Positions 1 to 10,987 are shown, numbered from the stretch's first letter. The stretch is 64,000 nucleotides of DNA from Monoplex corrugatus (GCA_030674185.1 CM060312.1:34719362-34783361), one strand, 5' to 3'. Program-made: numbers and translations. Notes: generated by a model not told the origin, from the letters alone.

Positions 1-189
1 CAGCGTTTAACAATAGAGAAACATGCAAAACTGAAGCGCGTACGTGGAAACCGAGTAGAAGTATTGATGCGTCGTGCGTGCGAGCGTGCGGGCGTGCGTG
101 TGTATGCGTTTAGTAATTAGTGAATGTGCAGCTATGAGTACCAAATGTGTGAATTTGCCAGCGTGTCTACATTATTGAAACACAAACTG

Positions 190-300
190 TATCCCCGTGG
201 GGATGCTGGGGGCTCTTTCAGTATAAAGAATATTCTCATCTTCTAGAAATTCTGGGCTGGAAATCTTTTCCTTCTTTTATTACTCTCCTTCTCATTGCCC
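190..300 (+). repeat. Dispersed repeat family X, partial copy
   Basis: The stretch contains a 'ccccgtggggatg' motif and a 'tctagaaattc.g.gctggaaat' block. Both recur in the same order at 30098-30310 (+) and, reverse-complemented, at 28040-28258. The three copies are diverged, so this is an old interspersed repeat. No terminal repeats or reading frame mark its class. This copy stops where the C-run and CT array begin. Confidence 0.5.
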
Positions 301-307
301 CCCCCCC

Positions 308-338
<31 letters not shown>

Positions 339-351
339 ACTCTCTCTCTAC
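298..351. repeat. poly-C plus (CT)n microsatellite
   Basis: A run of about eleven C is followed by an imperfect (CT)n tract of about 40 bases. Confidence 0.9.
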
Positions 352-603
352 CCAAGTCGTACGCAGACTGTGCAGCAAATTAGTTTGACTACATAATGTG
401 CACCACAACATCCAGCACCCATACATCCGATCTAAAGTAGATGTCTCACATGGATGCATTGACCGTTTGAAACATGACGAAGCTCGAAGGCAGAAGGGAA
501 CTTTACGACACAAGAGGACTGAATAAAACATCTTGGCATGCCCGGTCTTGACTAATCCTTTAAGCCATTCATACACAGTTGTAAGGTATGGTTAAGTTGT
601 GTG
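352..603. other. Unique-looking spacer
   Basis: A 79-codon minus-strand frame crosses this stretch, but it has no recognisable domain and no splice or promoter context. I see nothing else in it. Confidence 0.5.
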
Positions 604-925
604 CTATCAATGGATAGATATAGAAAGATAGATAAACATATCAGATAGATACATAGATAAGATAGATGGATCGACAGATAGATTAGATTAAAAAGATAGA
701 TTATTTAGATGGGTGGGTAAGTAGAGTGTGACAGGTAGGTAGGTAGGTAGTACAGAGATGGATGGATAGATAGGTATGTAGGTAGAGAGAGAGATAGATA
801 GATCGACAGAGAGATAGATAAGTATATATATATATATGTATGTATATACACACACACACATATATATACAATATATATATATCTGTGTGTGTGAGTGTGT
901 GTGTTTGCGTGCGCGCGCGCGCATG
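604..925. repeat. Compound (GATA)n/(GTAG)n/(TA)n/(GT)n/(GC)n microsatellite
   Basis: Degenerate GATA units (604-720) pass into GTAG and GATA units, then TATA, CACA, TATA, GTGT and a GCGCGC block near 910-922. The two overlapping minus-strand frames here (Tyr/Ile and Thr/His rich) are translations of the repeat. Confidence 0.9.
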
Positions 926-1002
926 TATGAAAAGAAGCGAAGAGCCTATTAGTGTCATGATAATTTATATAACAATTGTATTTTTGTGACCCTTAATCTT
1001 TA

Positions 1003-1247
1003 TAGTTACACACGCATTCACGCACGCGCACACACACACACAAACTTGCTTCTATTTTTCTACAGTCAAAAACGGGCTGGGGAAACACAAACCTCCATTG
1101 CCATAAATACAGACATATATACATATGTTTACACATACAGCACCTGTATATTTGTACTGAACAGAACAGTTCCAAAACTCGGAGAACCTGTAACACCACC
1201 ACCCTCCAACACACACACCACACATACACACACACGCCACCCCAACA
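1003..1247. repeat. (CA)n-rich stretches
   Basis: Two short (CA)n runs lie at about 1018-1045 and 1208-1236, with unremarkable sequence between them. All reading frames over this interval are low complexity. Confidence 0.8.
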
Positions 1248-1254
1248 CCTTCAC

Positions 1255-1475
1255 CCTTTTGAACTTCCAAAACAAGTGTGATTGCCCACGTTCAAGCAAA
1301 CAGGAACCAGAAAAAAACACGAAAAAAATCAGAACGTATTTAATACAACCAGACAAGACAGGCGCAACGTTTCGGCCAACTGGCCTTTGTCAAGCGTAAG
1401 ATCACAAACACACCAAATACAAAAATTAGGAGAAAAAGACAAACTTCCCTGCTGCTTCGTCCAAAGTGAGAATAG
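1255..1475 (-). repeat. Repeat family R2, copy a
   Basis: Read on the minus strand, the copy has an entry segment (gacgaagcagcaggga), then 'ctcctaatttttgtattt'. Next comes the conserved core at 1370-1395 with GGCC-AGTT-GGCC followed by GAAAC, then 'ctgtcttgtctggtt', 'attaaatac' and an A/T-rich tail ending in 'gcttgaacgtgggca'. The same order of blocks occurs at 15532-15720, 18078-18200, 23275-23470 and 46610-46825. It has no coding capacity. It could be the end of a larger retroelement; the core resembles a decayed hammerhead-type stem (see findings). Confidence 0.75.
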
Positions 1476-1859
1476 GATTAAACTGACTAAATATGACGAA
1501 AATAAGGGGTTATGTTTAGGTCAAGGTTTGGACTCTCATTACGCTACACAGAAGTAGTGTCCTTTTCACAGTCTCTGGAATGGATGGGAAAACGGGCAAT
1601 CTTACTCGAATTCCACTGGTGAAATCCAGTGTTACAGTATAGTACAATCCTCACAATCCCTATCAACCTAATGCCGCATGAGCAAGTTTACCGTATTTCC
1701 TCTAAAAACAAAACACAGTGACATACACAAAGGAAGGAAGGGAGATAGAACAGTTCTATTTGGCAAAATGTAGTATTACAGTTACATGAATTAAAATGTC
1801 ATACAAATATGGAAACACTGCAAAAGAACAGCGATTTGTTTGCTTTGATTTTCTATGGT
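1476..1859. other. Spacer without recognised feature
   Basis: I see no gene, repeat copy or RNA that I can support between the R2 copy and the GT array. Confidence 0.5.
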
Positions 1860-1871
1860 GGGTGTGTGTGT

Positions 1872-1964
<93 letters not shown>

Positions 1965-2035
1965 TGTGGTATGTGTGTGTGTGTGTGTGTTTGCATGTGT
2001 GTTGTGGTGTCTTTCTGTGTGTGTCTATGTGTGTC
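1860..2035. repeat. Long (GT)n microsatellite
   Basis: A near-continuous (GT)n tract, broken only by single-base changes (GGTGTG, TATG). Five overlapping frames of 66-120 codons over it are Val-Cys or His-Thr polymers and are not genes. Confidence 0.95.
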
Positions 2036-2164
2036 TTTGTTTCTTTGATACACTTGTGCTTATTGCCTTTATGTTCGCGTCTTATCAATATTCAAATGTC
2101 AGCTGATAGTGCGTGTGGTGTATGTTTGTACGCCTACGTGCAATCTGTGTATGTGTAAGGTCTT

Positions 2165-2320
2165 TTCGTGTGTGTGCGTGCACGTGCGTGTATGTGTGTG
2201 TGATCATAAATGAACATACACAGTATTTGCATATCTGAAATGCCATGTTGATATCTCTTTGTGTGTGTGTGTATGTGTGTGTGTGCACGCGTGCGCGTGT
2301 GCGTGTGCTTTCTATAAAAT
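2165..2320. repeat. GT/GC alternating tracts
   Basis: Two alternating purine-pyrimidine blocks (about 2165-2203 and 2260-2310) include GCACGCGTGCGCGTGTGCGT-type sequence that could adopt Z-DNA. Between them lies about 55 bases of ordinary sequence. Confidence 0.8.
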
Positions 2321-2515
2321 GCAGTTATTATCGAAAAACTATAAAAAAAAAAATTTTTATAAATGGAGGCTTCCACAAAACTCAAACCTTCCAAAAAAAA
2401 AACTCAACCCTTTTGTCTGTGACAAAAATAAGAGTTGGAGTGTTGCTTTACACGCGGTATGTTTGTGATTATCCCGGTGACAAGATCCTGCACGTGTTTC
2501 TGCTTATCTGAAGGA

Positions 2516-2531
2516 GGGGGGGGGGGGGGGG
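2516..2531. repeat. poly-G run
   Basis: A homopolymer of about 16 G. Such runs are prone to assembly error and to quadruplex or triplex formation. Confidence 0.9.
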
Positions 2532-2717
2532 AGAGACCGGCAAGAAAACAAAACAAACAAAAAAACGTGCACAGAGACGGAAGAAGATTCTGACGTCAAC
2601 CCAATGTCCATACTTGGCACTGGAAGTTCACGGGGATTTCAAAGCTACCCGTGAATTCTACCAGTGCCATTCACTGACATGGGCGCACTGCTGCTCCTGT
2701 TCATGTCGACGCTGTTT

Positions 2718-2741
2718 GCTGCTGCTGCTGCTGCTGCTGCT
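2718..2741. repeat. (GCT)8 trinucleotide repeat
   Basis: Eight perfect GCT units. On the minus strand they read as an alanine run inside a 78-codon frame (2645-2881), but that frame has no recognised domain or gene context, so I do not call a CDS. Confidence 0.85.
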
Positions 2742-3199
2742 CTTTCTTCCGTCTTGAGCCACATCTTAGAGAATGCCTGGCATCTTGAAAGACGTCTGCT
2801 GTCTTGAACGATGAGAGCTATCCAGCATTCCCTGAAAATTTGTAAAGTAAACTGTTCTGGGCTGCCACGTTTATTTTGCAAGTTTCTTCTAAACTGGCCT
2901 GTTTATTCTGGTACTTTGTTGCTTTTGCTATTTATTGCCACTGCCCAAACCGTCTCTTAGAAGGCTGGTTGGCATTAGACAGGGAGTGCGCTGCATCAAC
3001 TACAAGTTAACACGTTGTTCTGTTTAGTTTATCCATTACTTCTACATTACTGCTTAGATTATTATTCCGACAGTCACTTCAGAACTGGACTATTCATCCT
3101 GTAGTCTAAATTTGTTAACTGGAGTAGTCTGTTCATTACACCCTGCTTGGTTGCCGTTGAGGTAGAGCTTCCACTTTCCAATCAAGTATAACTATATGG
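2742..3199. other. Spacer without recognised feature
   Basis: Complex-looking sequence with no gene or repeat match to anything else in the window. Confidence 0.5.
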
Positions 3200-3370
3200 G
3201 GAAAAAACTATGCGAGCAGCCTCCAATTCACCCAGCTGTGAATACAAACCTGACACTGTTCACGGTTAGGGAAAGTGGAGTAGCGCGGAAGAAAAAAAAT
3301 GACGTCGCTGTCATAATGCTGGCCCTGACAGAAGTTGAAATCTCGACAATCTCTCTCCCCTGACTTCCAG
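3200..3370 (+). repeat. SINE-A family, 3' two-thirds
   Basis: The copy carries the conserved middle block 'cacccagctgtgaat' followed by 'cctgac', a purine-rich spacer, a 'gctgtcataatgctgg' block and a 3' block related to 'ctctaccacctcac'. The same order occurs at 29852-30085 (+), 9541-9790 (-) and, partly, at 23500-23690, 40215-40335 and 46830-46915. The tRNA-like head is not recognisable in this copy. SINE identity rests on the better copies at 9.6 and 29.9 kb. Confidence 0.6.
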
Positions 3371-4134
3371 GATCATGGCATAACCTGTATTTATTTATTT
3401 TTTTTCTCGTTTCACCATTCTGCCATATTCAACACTGCTCCGTTTAATGACCCAAGTCTGCTTTCCATGTAAAAAATATTGATCCAATACTAGCGAAATC
3501 ATGATTTGATGAATGAATGAAACACACAGCAACTACAGCAGCAAAGCAAAGCACAATTCACTAATACCACCTGTCTGCAGCAAGACTTTATGACCGTTCC
3601 ACAACAGATTCATTCACTATTCTAGAAATGATTACTTTCCGAAGGACAGTTCTGTATCTCCATACATCTATGCATATACACACATATACATGCACAAAAC
3701 ATTTTGTTCTCACAGTAATAGTGCGTATATGATTATATATTTCCCTGTAATTTTGGCACTCAGCTGGAATAGTTTCTCTGAATTATAAAATTTCGTTTAT
3801 GATTCTAAACAGGTTTAAGAAATTAAAATTTCAGAACAAAATAAAGAAGAAAGATCTCCTTACGTATTCCTGAAAGAAAAAAAATGAACTAAGCACAATG
3901 CCTAGCAACGGAAAAGACACCAATAGATGGCCAGTGTCTATTTTGCCGAAGCCAAGAGCAGCTTTCAAGGCCTACGCCTGCAAGGATGAACATCAATACA
4001 ATGCAGTGCAGCCTACCTCTGTTCTCCAGGTCTGTCTGTCTGTGACTGACTGTACTGTCTGATAATTACGGACAGTGGCCGGCCTGATGAATGATGTATG
4101 GCAACGACTTGCAACTATCCTTCCAGCTGACCCA
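3371..4134. other. Spacer, A/T-rich, no supported feature
   Basis: I see no gene. A 74-codon minus-strand frame at 3993-4217 has no recognisable domain. Confidence 0.5.
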
Positions 4135-4200
4135 ACGTCAAGGCATAGCGGTGGCCCAGTGGTTACAATGCCTGGATGGCATGCAGTAACATCATTCCGT
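4135..4200 (+). repeat. tRNA-like SINE head fragment
   Basis: Contains 'ggtggcccagtggttacaa', close to a pol III A box (one position off TRGYNNARNNGG). No clear B box follows, so this is at best the 5' part of a decayed tRNA-derived SINE. Confidence 0.35.
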
Positions 4201-4433
4201 GTTCCGATTTTTTTCACAAACCAGGGTTTTCTTTCCCCCCTGTATAATTTTTACCAGGAACATCTTTGTTGCCTCGAATTCCGGGCTCTGTAACTTGTAC
4301 TATAACCAAACATTATTGCATTCGGGACTGTGGTTTATCAGATCACCAAAAAGACTAGCTGCCAGACCATCACTCAAAGTCCAGAACGCAATGAGAAAAA
4401 ATTCTGTCAAATTGGGAATCAAAGACAAGACAC

Positions 4434-4588
<155 letters not shown>

Positions 4589-4671
4589 AAGCGAGCGCTT
4601 GTAGCACTGAGCGACCACTCCGACTGCCTGAGTTCCACTCTGGAGACAACAAAAACAGCTTACATAGCATT

Positions 4672-5370
4672 ACGACAGAAACTTGCCTTTTCTCTACTAT
4701 GTTCAGGTAGCTGTCATAAGGCGACAGAAACTTGCCTTCTCTCTACTATGTCCAAGTAGCTGTCATGATAAGGCGACAGAAACTTGCCTTCTCTCTACTA
4801 TGTCCAGGTAGCTGTCATAATAAGGCGACAGAAACTTGCCTTCTCTCTACTATGTCCAAGTAGCTGTCATGATAAGGCGACAGAAACTTGCCTTCTCTCT
4901 ACTATGTCCAGGTAGCTGTCATAATAAGGCGACAGAAACTTGCCTTCTCTCTACTATGTCCAAGTAGCTGTCATAATAAGGCGACAGAAACTTGCCTTCT
5001 CTCTACTATGTCCAGGTAGCTGTCATGATAAGGCGACAGAAACTTGCCTCTCTCTACAATGTCCAGGTAGCTGTCATGATAAGGCGACAGAAACTTGCCT
5101 TCTCTCTACAATGTCCAGGTAGCTGTCATAATAAGGCGACAGAAACTTGCCTTCTCTCTACTATGTCCAGGTAGCTGTCATAATAAGGCGACATAAGGCG
5201 ACAGAAACTTGCCTTCTCTCTACTATGTCCAGGTAGCTGTCATAATAAGGCGATATAGGCGACAGAAACTTGCCTTCTCTCTACTATGTCCAGGTAGCTG
5301 TCATAATAAGGCGATATAAGGCGACAGAAACTTGCCTTCTCTCTACTATGTCCGGGTAGCTGTGACAACC
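4672..5370 (+). repeat. 52-bp tandem repeat (minisatellite), 13 units
   Basis: Units begin 'cgacagaaacttgcc' and end 'gtcataataagg'. Starts are near 4672, 4722, 4774, 4826, 4878, 4930, 4982, 5034, 5085, 5137, 5199, 5260 and 5322. Early units differ mainly at c/t in 'ggtagctg' versus 'agtagctg' and at 'atgata' versus 'ataata'. The last three spacings are 61-62 bp because a ~10-bp 'gcgatataag' duplication was added. The period is not a multiple of three, so the two 60-codon frames inside it are not proteins. Confidence 0.95.
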
Positions 5371-6117
5371 AGACAGCAAAGAACATCCTCCGGATATGTC
5401 CAAGCCACAACATCTTCAGTAGGACCATCTCGCCAAAGGACACCACTCTACTGTGCGCCAAGCATCAAGCGACACATCAGCTTGGGGTCGGTGGGGTGGG
5501 GTGGGGGGTAGGGAAGGGGTAGGGGGGTTGAACCAGCGTAATTCCCTTCGTCCTTAACATGGGACTGACGACATGATCAAGGAACTACAAGTCGAAGTCT
5601 ATTGCTGCTCGGGTTTCAAAATCTTACCAGTTGTCCACTTTTTTGACACACACGCGACGCGGATTTACAAAGACTAACAAAATGAAAGCGGAGGGAGGTG
5701 GGAATGGGACACGAAGTTTGACAGGGGGAGGAAGTCATTCGGAGATCTCTTCACATTGCAAACGAGTAAAAAAGAAACATAAGGTGGAAAATGAAAAGAA
5801 CGAAAGATTTTTTTCTAAATGGTGGAAGACAGACAGACTCACACACAGAGACACTTACAGATACAGAGACAGACCAACAAAGAGAATCCAGAACCAACGA
5901 AAATGAATTCGAAGAGAAAGAAGAAAGCACAAAAAAAAACATTTTTAAATATTTGATAATCGACCAGTCGATGACTTAATCCCATATCACTATTATTTAA
6001 CATTACGAAACCAAACAGACAAAAACCGTCAATTCTTCGTCAGATGTGATATGTTACAAAATAATACAAATACAAAAACATCCAACAGGTGAGAGACAGG
6101 CAGAAAGAGAAAAACAG
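5371..6117. other. Spacer with G-rich patch
   Basis: A GGGGT-rich patch lies at about 5488-5530. The rest is A/G-rich, with no supported gene; the Arg/Glu-rich frames are low complexity. Confidence 0.5.
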
Positions 6118-6360
6118 GGACAGAAGAAGAAAAAAAGGAGAAGAAGAACAGAGAGGAGGAGGAAGAGAGGAGGAGGAGGAGGAGGAGAAGGAGGAAGGAT
6201 AAGAAGAAAAAGGAGAAAGGAGAAGAGAGAACGAGGAGAAGGAGAAGAAGACGAGGAGGAGGAAAAAGAAGAATAAGAACGGGGAAAAGGAGAAGAAGGA
6301 GGGAGGAGAAAAAGAAGAAAAAGAAAGAACAAGACAAAGGAAACGAAAGGAAAAAGAAAA
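6118..6360. repeat. Polypurine (GA/GGA/GAA) tract
   Basis: About 240 bases that are almost purely A and G on the plus strand, made of GAA, GAG and AGG units. Overlapping frames of 76-176 codons (Lys/Arg/Glu on plus, Ser/Phe/Leu on minus) are shadows of this composition. Such tracts can form triplex (H-DNA). Confidence 0.9.
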
Positions 6361-6649
6361 AGACGGACACACACACAAAAATGGAAGTCTTACAGCTATA
6401 ACAGAACTTGTGCGAACAAGTCTTTGGATTTCTCAATGTCCTTTGGCTTTCTGTTTCATTCACAAAAATATAGCGTAAGCGTTTGATAATTAGGGCCAAT
6501 ACCACACGAGCAATGACCCATGCACGATCTTCACGAAATTCCACATCCATCACCCTCACCTTCTTGCAAGTCTGTGCTTATAACCACTGGAAGCAGACTA
6601 TACAATGTTTAGGGCTTGAGCAATAAGACTGTCTGAACGAAGCCTATAT
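6361..6649. other. Spacer
   Basis: No feature supported. Confidence 0.5.
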
Positions 6650-6735
6650 TTCACACACACACACACACCACGCACGCACGCACGCACACACGCACGCACA
6701 CACGCACGCATGCGCACGCACGCACACACACACCA
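6650..6735. repeat. (CA)n/(CACG)n microsatellite
   Basis: Mixed CACA and CACGCACG units. Confidence 0.9.
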
Positions 6736-8098
6736 CTAATAAACCATTTACTGTCAAGTTAACACTTCAGACGTACTCACTCACACACACAATATGACAT
6801 TATCCACAACGCTCTAACTCAGCGTGAACCATAAATTTACACGCCTACGCCAAGCAGTGATTCGCCCTTAGATATCCATACATCAGGGCATCGATCCATC
6901 ATCAATTATTGACGCATGAGTAGTTCAGTAAAGCTATCATCACACTTAACAGTTGCAACCATCCATAATTATTGAGTATCAATGGTTTGAAAAAAGATAA
7001 GGCAGTTATGAATGGCCTCGGATACAAAAGCTGAAGGACCAAAATTTAAAGACGAAAAGAAAAGAAAAAATAAGAAGAAATAGAAGAAGGGTAAAAACAC
7101 AACTGTCGAAATTCAGGGGTATCAAGGACTAGAAGACAGCCTTGGCTCATGTTGTACTGATAGTTCTGATTGTGACAGAGTATAATGTGCTTCGCGCAGA
7201 CACTCCCGCTGGTAAACAGACTAACTGCGTGGACACCACCGTTGGCAAAACGACTCACATAATCTACCATACCTACCCATATTTTCGAGACCACCACGAA
7301 CAACATTCACTATTGACACAAAGAGTTCAAAGCTCGCTGCTATAGGAGACAGAGAAAAACCGAAAAAGACAAACAAAGTGAAGAAGAAAGAACAAGGAGC
7401 AAGAAGAGAAAGTTCTCTCCACTTACAATAGTACCAAAGGGTTGAAAGACAACCGTTATCTGCATTTAAGGCGACATGGTTCACGACACAATCAGAAGGA
7501 AAAAAGACATACATATATATACCTGCGGTTCATTTCAATACTAGTGAAGAAAAAATACAAGTGAAAAAAATACTGCGCCTCAGAAAAATATCAAGGTAGA
7601 CGATTACCATGAGTATGAACTGACATCTAGACATCAATGGCATCTGTCTCCAGGTTACTTAGATTTACTGTTGACACAGATAATAATCAAAACAAGATGG
7701 TCAAACCATTCTGACAGTCTCCCACTCATCTTCTTAAAGCAAGCTATAGATCCTGCCAGTATTCATATCTGAATATCATAAAAACATACAAACCTTTCCT
7801 ACGCAGCATACTGAGCGAAGATTTTGTGTATACAGCCGTTCTTTATTCCTCTTAAAGCACGAACACTCTGGCTTTAGGGATCTAGGGAAAGAAATTGGAA
7901 GGCAGGAGGCGAAGAAAGGGTACTTTTCGAACTCGGCTCTGGATTTTACAGGTCGGTAGCAGATGATTTCTATAGAAACAATGGTCAGGACACCCGCACA
8001 GTAAGTGCACTGCACTCAAGAAAGCAATGGCAAACTACTTGTTTCAATCACTGCCAAGACCTGCATGAAAATGAAACAAAAGGAGAAAAGAAAATATA
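6736..8098. other. Unique-looking spacer
   Basis: Reading frames of 60-97 codons occur on both strands, but none has a recognisable domain, codon pattern or splice context. A weak match to family Z ('aagatggtcaaaccattct', about 7694-7712) suggests an old repeat fragment. Confidence 0.4.
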
Positions 8099-8276
8099 GT
8101 TCTGGTTTTTTGGGACCCCAGAAAGGAGCAGGAAGCTGGTGGATAGGATGAGGGAATCATAGTTCTGGTTTCTATGGGACCCCCAGAAAGGGGCAGGAAG
8201 CTAGTGGATAGGGTGAGGGAACCAAAGGGTTACGTTTTCGCAGTTGGTGGATAGGGTGCGGGAGTCACAGGGTTAA
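8099..8276 (-). mobile_element. Family P foldback MITE, partial copy P1
   Basis: The copy holds the middle and short-arm half of family P in reverse orientation. It contains 'caggaagctggtggatag', 'gatgagggaatcat', 'cgcagttggtggatagggt', 'gcgggagtcacagggttaa' and ends in TTAA at 8273-8276. A segment of about 62 bp ('gttctggttt...gagggaa') is duplicated in tandem. The other outer arm is absent. Confidence 0.7.
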
Positions 8277-8373
8277 TTTCTACATCAGCAGTATGCTGCT
8301 CCACTGTGCCGTCAGTCTCCTTTGTTTATACAGTTTCTTTTTACAGAAAAAAAATCAGAAGTTGTATTTCTCA

Positions 8374-8388
8374 AGGTCACTGTGACCT
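8374..8388. promoter_or_regulatory. Perfect AGGTCA inverted repeat with 3-bp spacer
   Basis: The sequence aggtcactgtgacct is a perfect palindrome apart from its central base. It matches the established consensus of an estrogen-type nuclear receptor response element (IR3). It lies in a probable family Z fragment, so it may be carried by a repeat. Binding is not shown. Confidence 0.35.
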
Positions 8389-8811
8389 CGCAGAAGCATC
8401 ATTTGAACTAAAAGTTAACTTGCATCAAGGACAATGGTAGACCATCACAACACTGAAGACAGATTTGAGATATTGTCACAAGTTCCTGAGAAAGTGCTGT
8501 TCACACATCTTCCTTATAAAGTGTTATTGGGCAGTGCAGTGTTCGCGCGCGCACCGTGGTGCGTCTCGTGGTGTGTTTTTGACAGCAAAAATGGAAAACA
8601 GTCAATACAATACGACCACCATTTGTGCATCATAAACCAATTTGTAACGACGTATTCTTGCCCAAATGACAAATTTTAAGGACCTCAGACTTCATGTCAT
8701 GTCAAGTATAAACAGCGCAGAGTTTATGAATACACAGACGCAATGCACGTTCTGATCATGTAAAAAATAAAAAAATCGACAGCGTTACAGTTCAGAGTTC
8801 AAAGCTAAGGG

Positions 8812-8918
8812 GTTCTGAAATTACAACAGTACATTCGATGGTACTAAATTCTGAAATTGTAATAGTACATTCGATAGTACTGAATTCTGAAATTACAATA
8901 GTACATTCCAAGGTACCA
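8812..8918. repeat. 36-bp tandem repeat, three units
   Basis: Three units built on 'ttctgaaatt.caa.agtacattcga.agtac'. The period is a multiple of three, so a minus-strand 63-codon frame shows a 12-residue repeat (ISEFSTIECTI-like). I see no evidence that it is translated. Confidence 0.85.
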
Positions 8919-9540
8919 AGCTTCGCTGTGCATAACCAACAAGTGATATCCAAGTTTACTTCACCACTGACTAAACTAGCCACTAAAAATTTCTTATAAT
9001 ATCAGACGCTTAGTTTTAATTTCAGTTTATGTGTATAGCCAGCCTGCCACAAAGACCATTTCCTAATTGTCAAAAACAGTCCACAAGTTCCCTGACAAAA
9101 ATCCAACTCCCCACAATTTTCACAACGGACAATATCAGTTTAAAAACAGGCCTAAGATTTTAACATCACCATAATAAACTGCTTTAATCATAAAAACTAC
9201 CACACAGGCCCAAGATTTCAACATCACCATCACAAGCCGCTTTGTTTACAATTATCATTCACAATAAAGCCAATTATAAAAAGAAATATAGAAATAAAGA
9301 GTTAAAGAAACAAAATTATATTTTGTGCGCTTAAAGAAATACAATACCTTTTATGCGCTATTTCAACAATCCAGACACGAGCATAGCAATTCAATGTTGC
9401 ACTGTGCACTGTACATGTGTCATATTCATGACTATATGATCAAAAGTAAAAGTGCCACTATGACACGCTACAGTTAAATACTTTAAAGACTACAAAACGT
9501 TTGGGACTCTGCACTGTCAAGCAAAGATTGCCCCATAATC
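8919..9540. other. A/T-rich spacer
   Basis: A short near-duplicate ('catcaccataataaactgcttt' / 'catcaccatcacaagccgcttt', about 9164 and 9223) is the only internal structure. No gene. Confidence 0.5.
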
Positions 9541-9790
9541 CTGAAGGGAGTGAGATGGTAGAGACCTCCCCATTTCCCATGGGGAAGTATTAATATGGCG
9601 GTATTCATCTCCTCTCAATCGAAGCTTTACCTTTCCTAAATTCAAACATAGTCATGACACCACTGACAGCTGGGCGGACTGGGGCGGTATATTCAAGCCA
9701 GTACGCGAGTTTGTCGCTCATCCAAGCGTAACTTCGGCGTTTGGAAGTAAGTGCTCTACCCACTACACCATCCTGTCCCTCTATACCCCA
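9541..9790 (-). repeat. SINE-A family, near full-length copy
   Basis: Read on the minus strand, a tRNA-like head begins near 9790 with an A box ('tggtgtagtgggtagagca'). Then come the conserved middle 'cagtccgcccagctgtc', a 'gaaaggtaaagcttcga' block and the 3' block 'gaggtctctaccatctcac' near 9542-9572. The order and spacing match the copy at 29852-30085. SINEs of this kind are copied by LINE reverse transcriptase after pol III transcription; this copy shows no clear target duplication. Confidence 0.75.
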
Positions 9791-9994
9791 TAGCGGCAAG
9801 GGATTAAGTCAAAAACAGGGTTCTGCTGGCGTCTATGGAGAAACAGTTGAATGGTCAAAATTCGCCAGGAGAGGGGACACATTTAGCATACCAGAACTTC
9901 TCGCGCTCTGGCGTTCCAGAGACAGATGGCGGATCTTTTCAGTTTGTGTTGTCTCAATCTGTCCGTCACCCCCACCATCTGACGGTTCCTGGAA

Positions 9995-10330
9995 ATATTG
10001 AAAGAAAGAAAGACAGAAAAGGAAACAGAAGCAACGGAAAGAAAAGACAGAAGAGAAATGAGGGAAAGACACAAAGAAAGAAAGGGAGAAAGAAAGGAAA
10101 AGAGCAGAAATAATAATAAAGAAGAAAGAAATACGGAAACATACAGAAAGTCACCAACAACAACAACAACAAAAAAGGAGGGAAAGAAGAAACAAGCAGA
10201 GATAAAGAACGTAAGAAAGAAAGAAATATTTAACAGGTAGGTCAAGGTAAAAAAAAAGGAAGTACAAAAAAAAATCCCAAAACAACTAATAATAAAAATG
10301 AATGAAAAAAGGCAGAGGAAGAGAAGAAGG
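9995..10330. repeat. Purine-rich (A/G) tract with (AAC)n
   Basis: Mostly GAAA/AGAA/AAGG units on the plus strand, with a short (CAA)n run near 10155. Lys/Glu frames (plus) and Phe/Leu frames (minus) over it are composition shadows. Confidence 0.85.
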
Positions 10331-10389
10331 CAGAGATAATGAATGAAAGGACAGAATGTCAAAAATATGAACTTTTACAAAACTGAAGA

Positions 10390-10390
10390 T

Positions 10391-10450
<60 letters not shown>
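10390..10450. repeat. (CA)n microsatellite
   Basis: About 58 bases of uninterrupted CA. Confidence 0.95.
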
Positions 10451-10452
<2 letters not shown>

Positions 10453-10540
10453 TTTTTTTTTCAAATTCACAAATAAAAACATAAGGAAAGAAATCGGCAA
10501 AGAAAAACAGTTCCAATAAAAGAATCAAAGAGAGAAAGAC

Positions 10541-10566
10541 CAAAACAACAACAACAACAACAACAA
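10541..10566. repeat. (CAA)n repeat
   Basis: About eight CAA units. Confidence 0.9.
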
Positions 10567-10617
10567 AGATCGATAACAACAGGGAAGAAAGACAAAAATG
10601 ATGAACAAAACAACACA

Positions 10618-10955
10618 AGCACAGTAACGGGAAAAAGTAGAAACACAAAACACAAAGTAACGGGAAAAAGTAGACACACAAAACACAAAGTAACGGGAAA
10701 AAGCAGACACACAAAACGGGAAAAAGTAGACACACAAAACACAAAGTAACGGGAAAAAGCACACACAAAACGGGAAAAAGTAGACACACAAAACACAAAG
10801 TAACGGGGAAAAGTACACACAAAACACAAACGGAAAAGTAGACACACAAAACACAAAGTAACGGAAAAAGCACACACACAAAACACAAAGTAACGGGAAA
10901 AAGCACACACACAAAACACAAAGTAACGGGAAAAAGCACACACACAAAACACAAA
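10618..10955. repeat. ~33-bp tandem repeat
   Basis: Roughly ten units containing 'acacaaagtaacggg', 'aaaaagcacacacaca' or 'aaaaagtagacacac'. Unit length varies because of short deletions. On the minus strand all three frames stay open and read Cys/Val/Phe-rich repeats, giving frames of up to 400 codons (10286-11488) that continue into microsatellites. They are rejected as genes. Confidence 0.9.
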
Positions 10956-10956
10956 A

Positions 10957-10987
<31 letters not shown>
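10955..10987. repeat. (AAAT)8 microsatellite
   Basis: Eight AAAT units directly abut the 33-bp satellite. Confidence 0.95.

Noticed and set aside
2645..2881. 78-codon minus frame with polyalanine
   Set aside because: The alanine run is a (GCT)8 microsatellite. The rest has no recognisable domain, splice context or repeat support.
4672..5370. CRISPR-like array or coding repeat
   Set aside because: Units are contiguous with no unique spacers and the 52-bp period breaks any frame; the context is eukaryotic.
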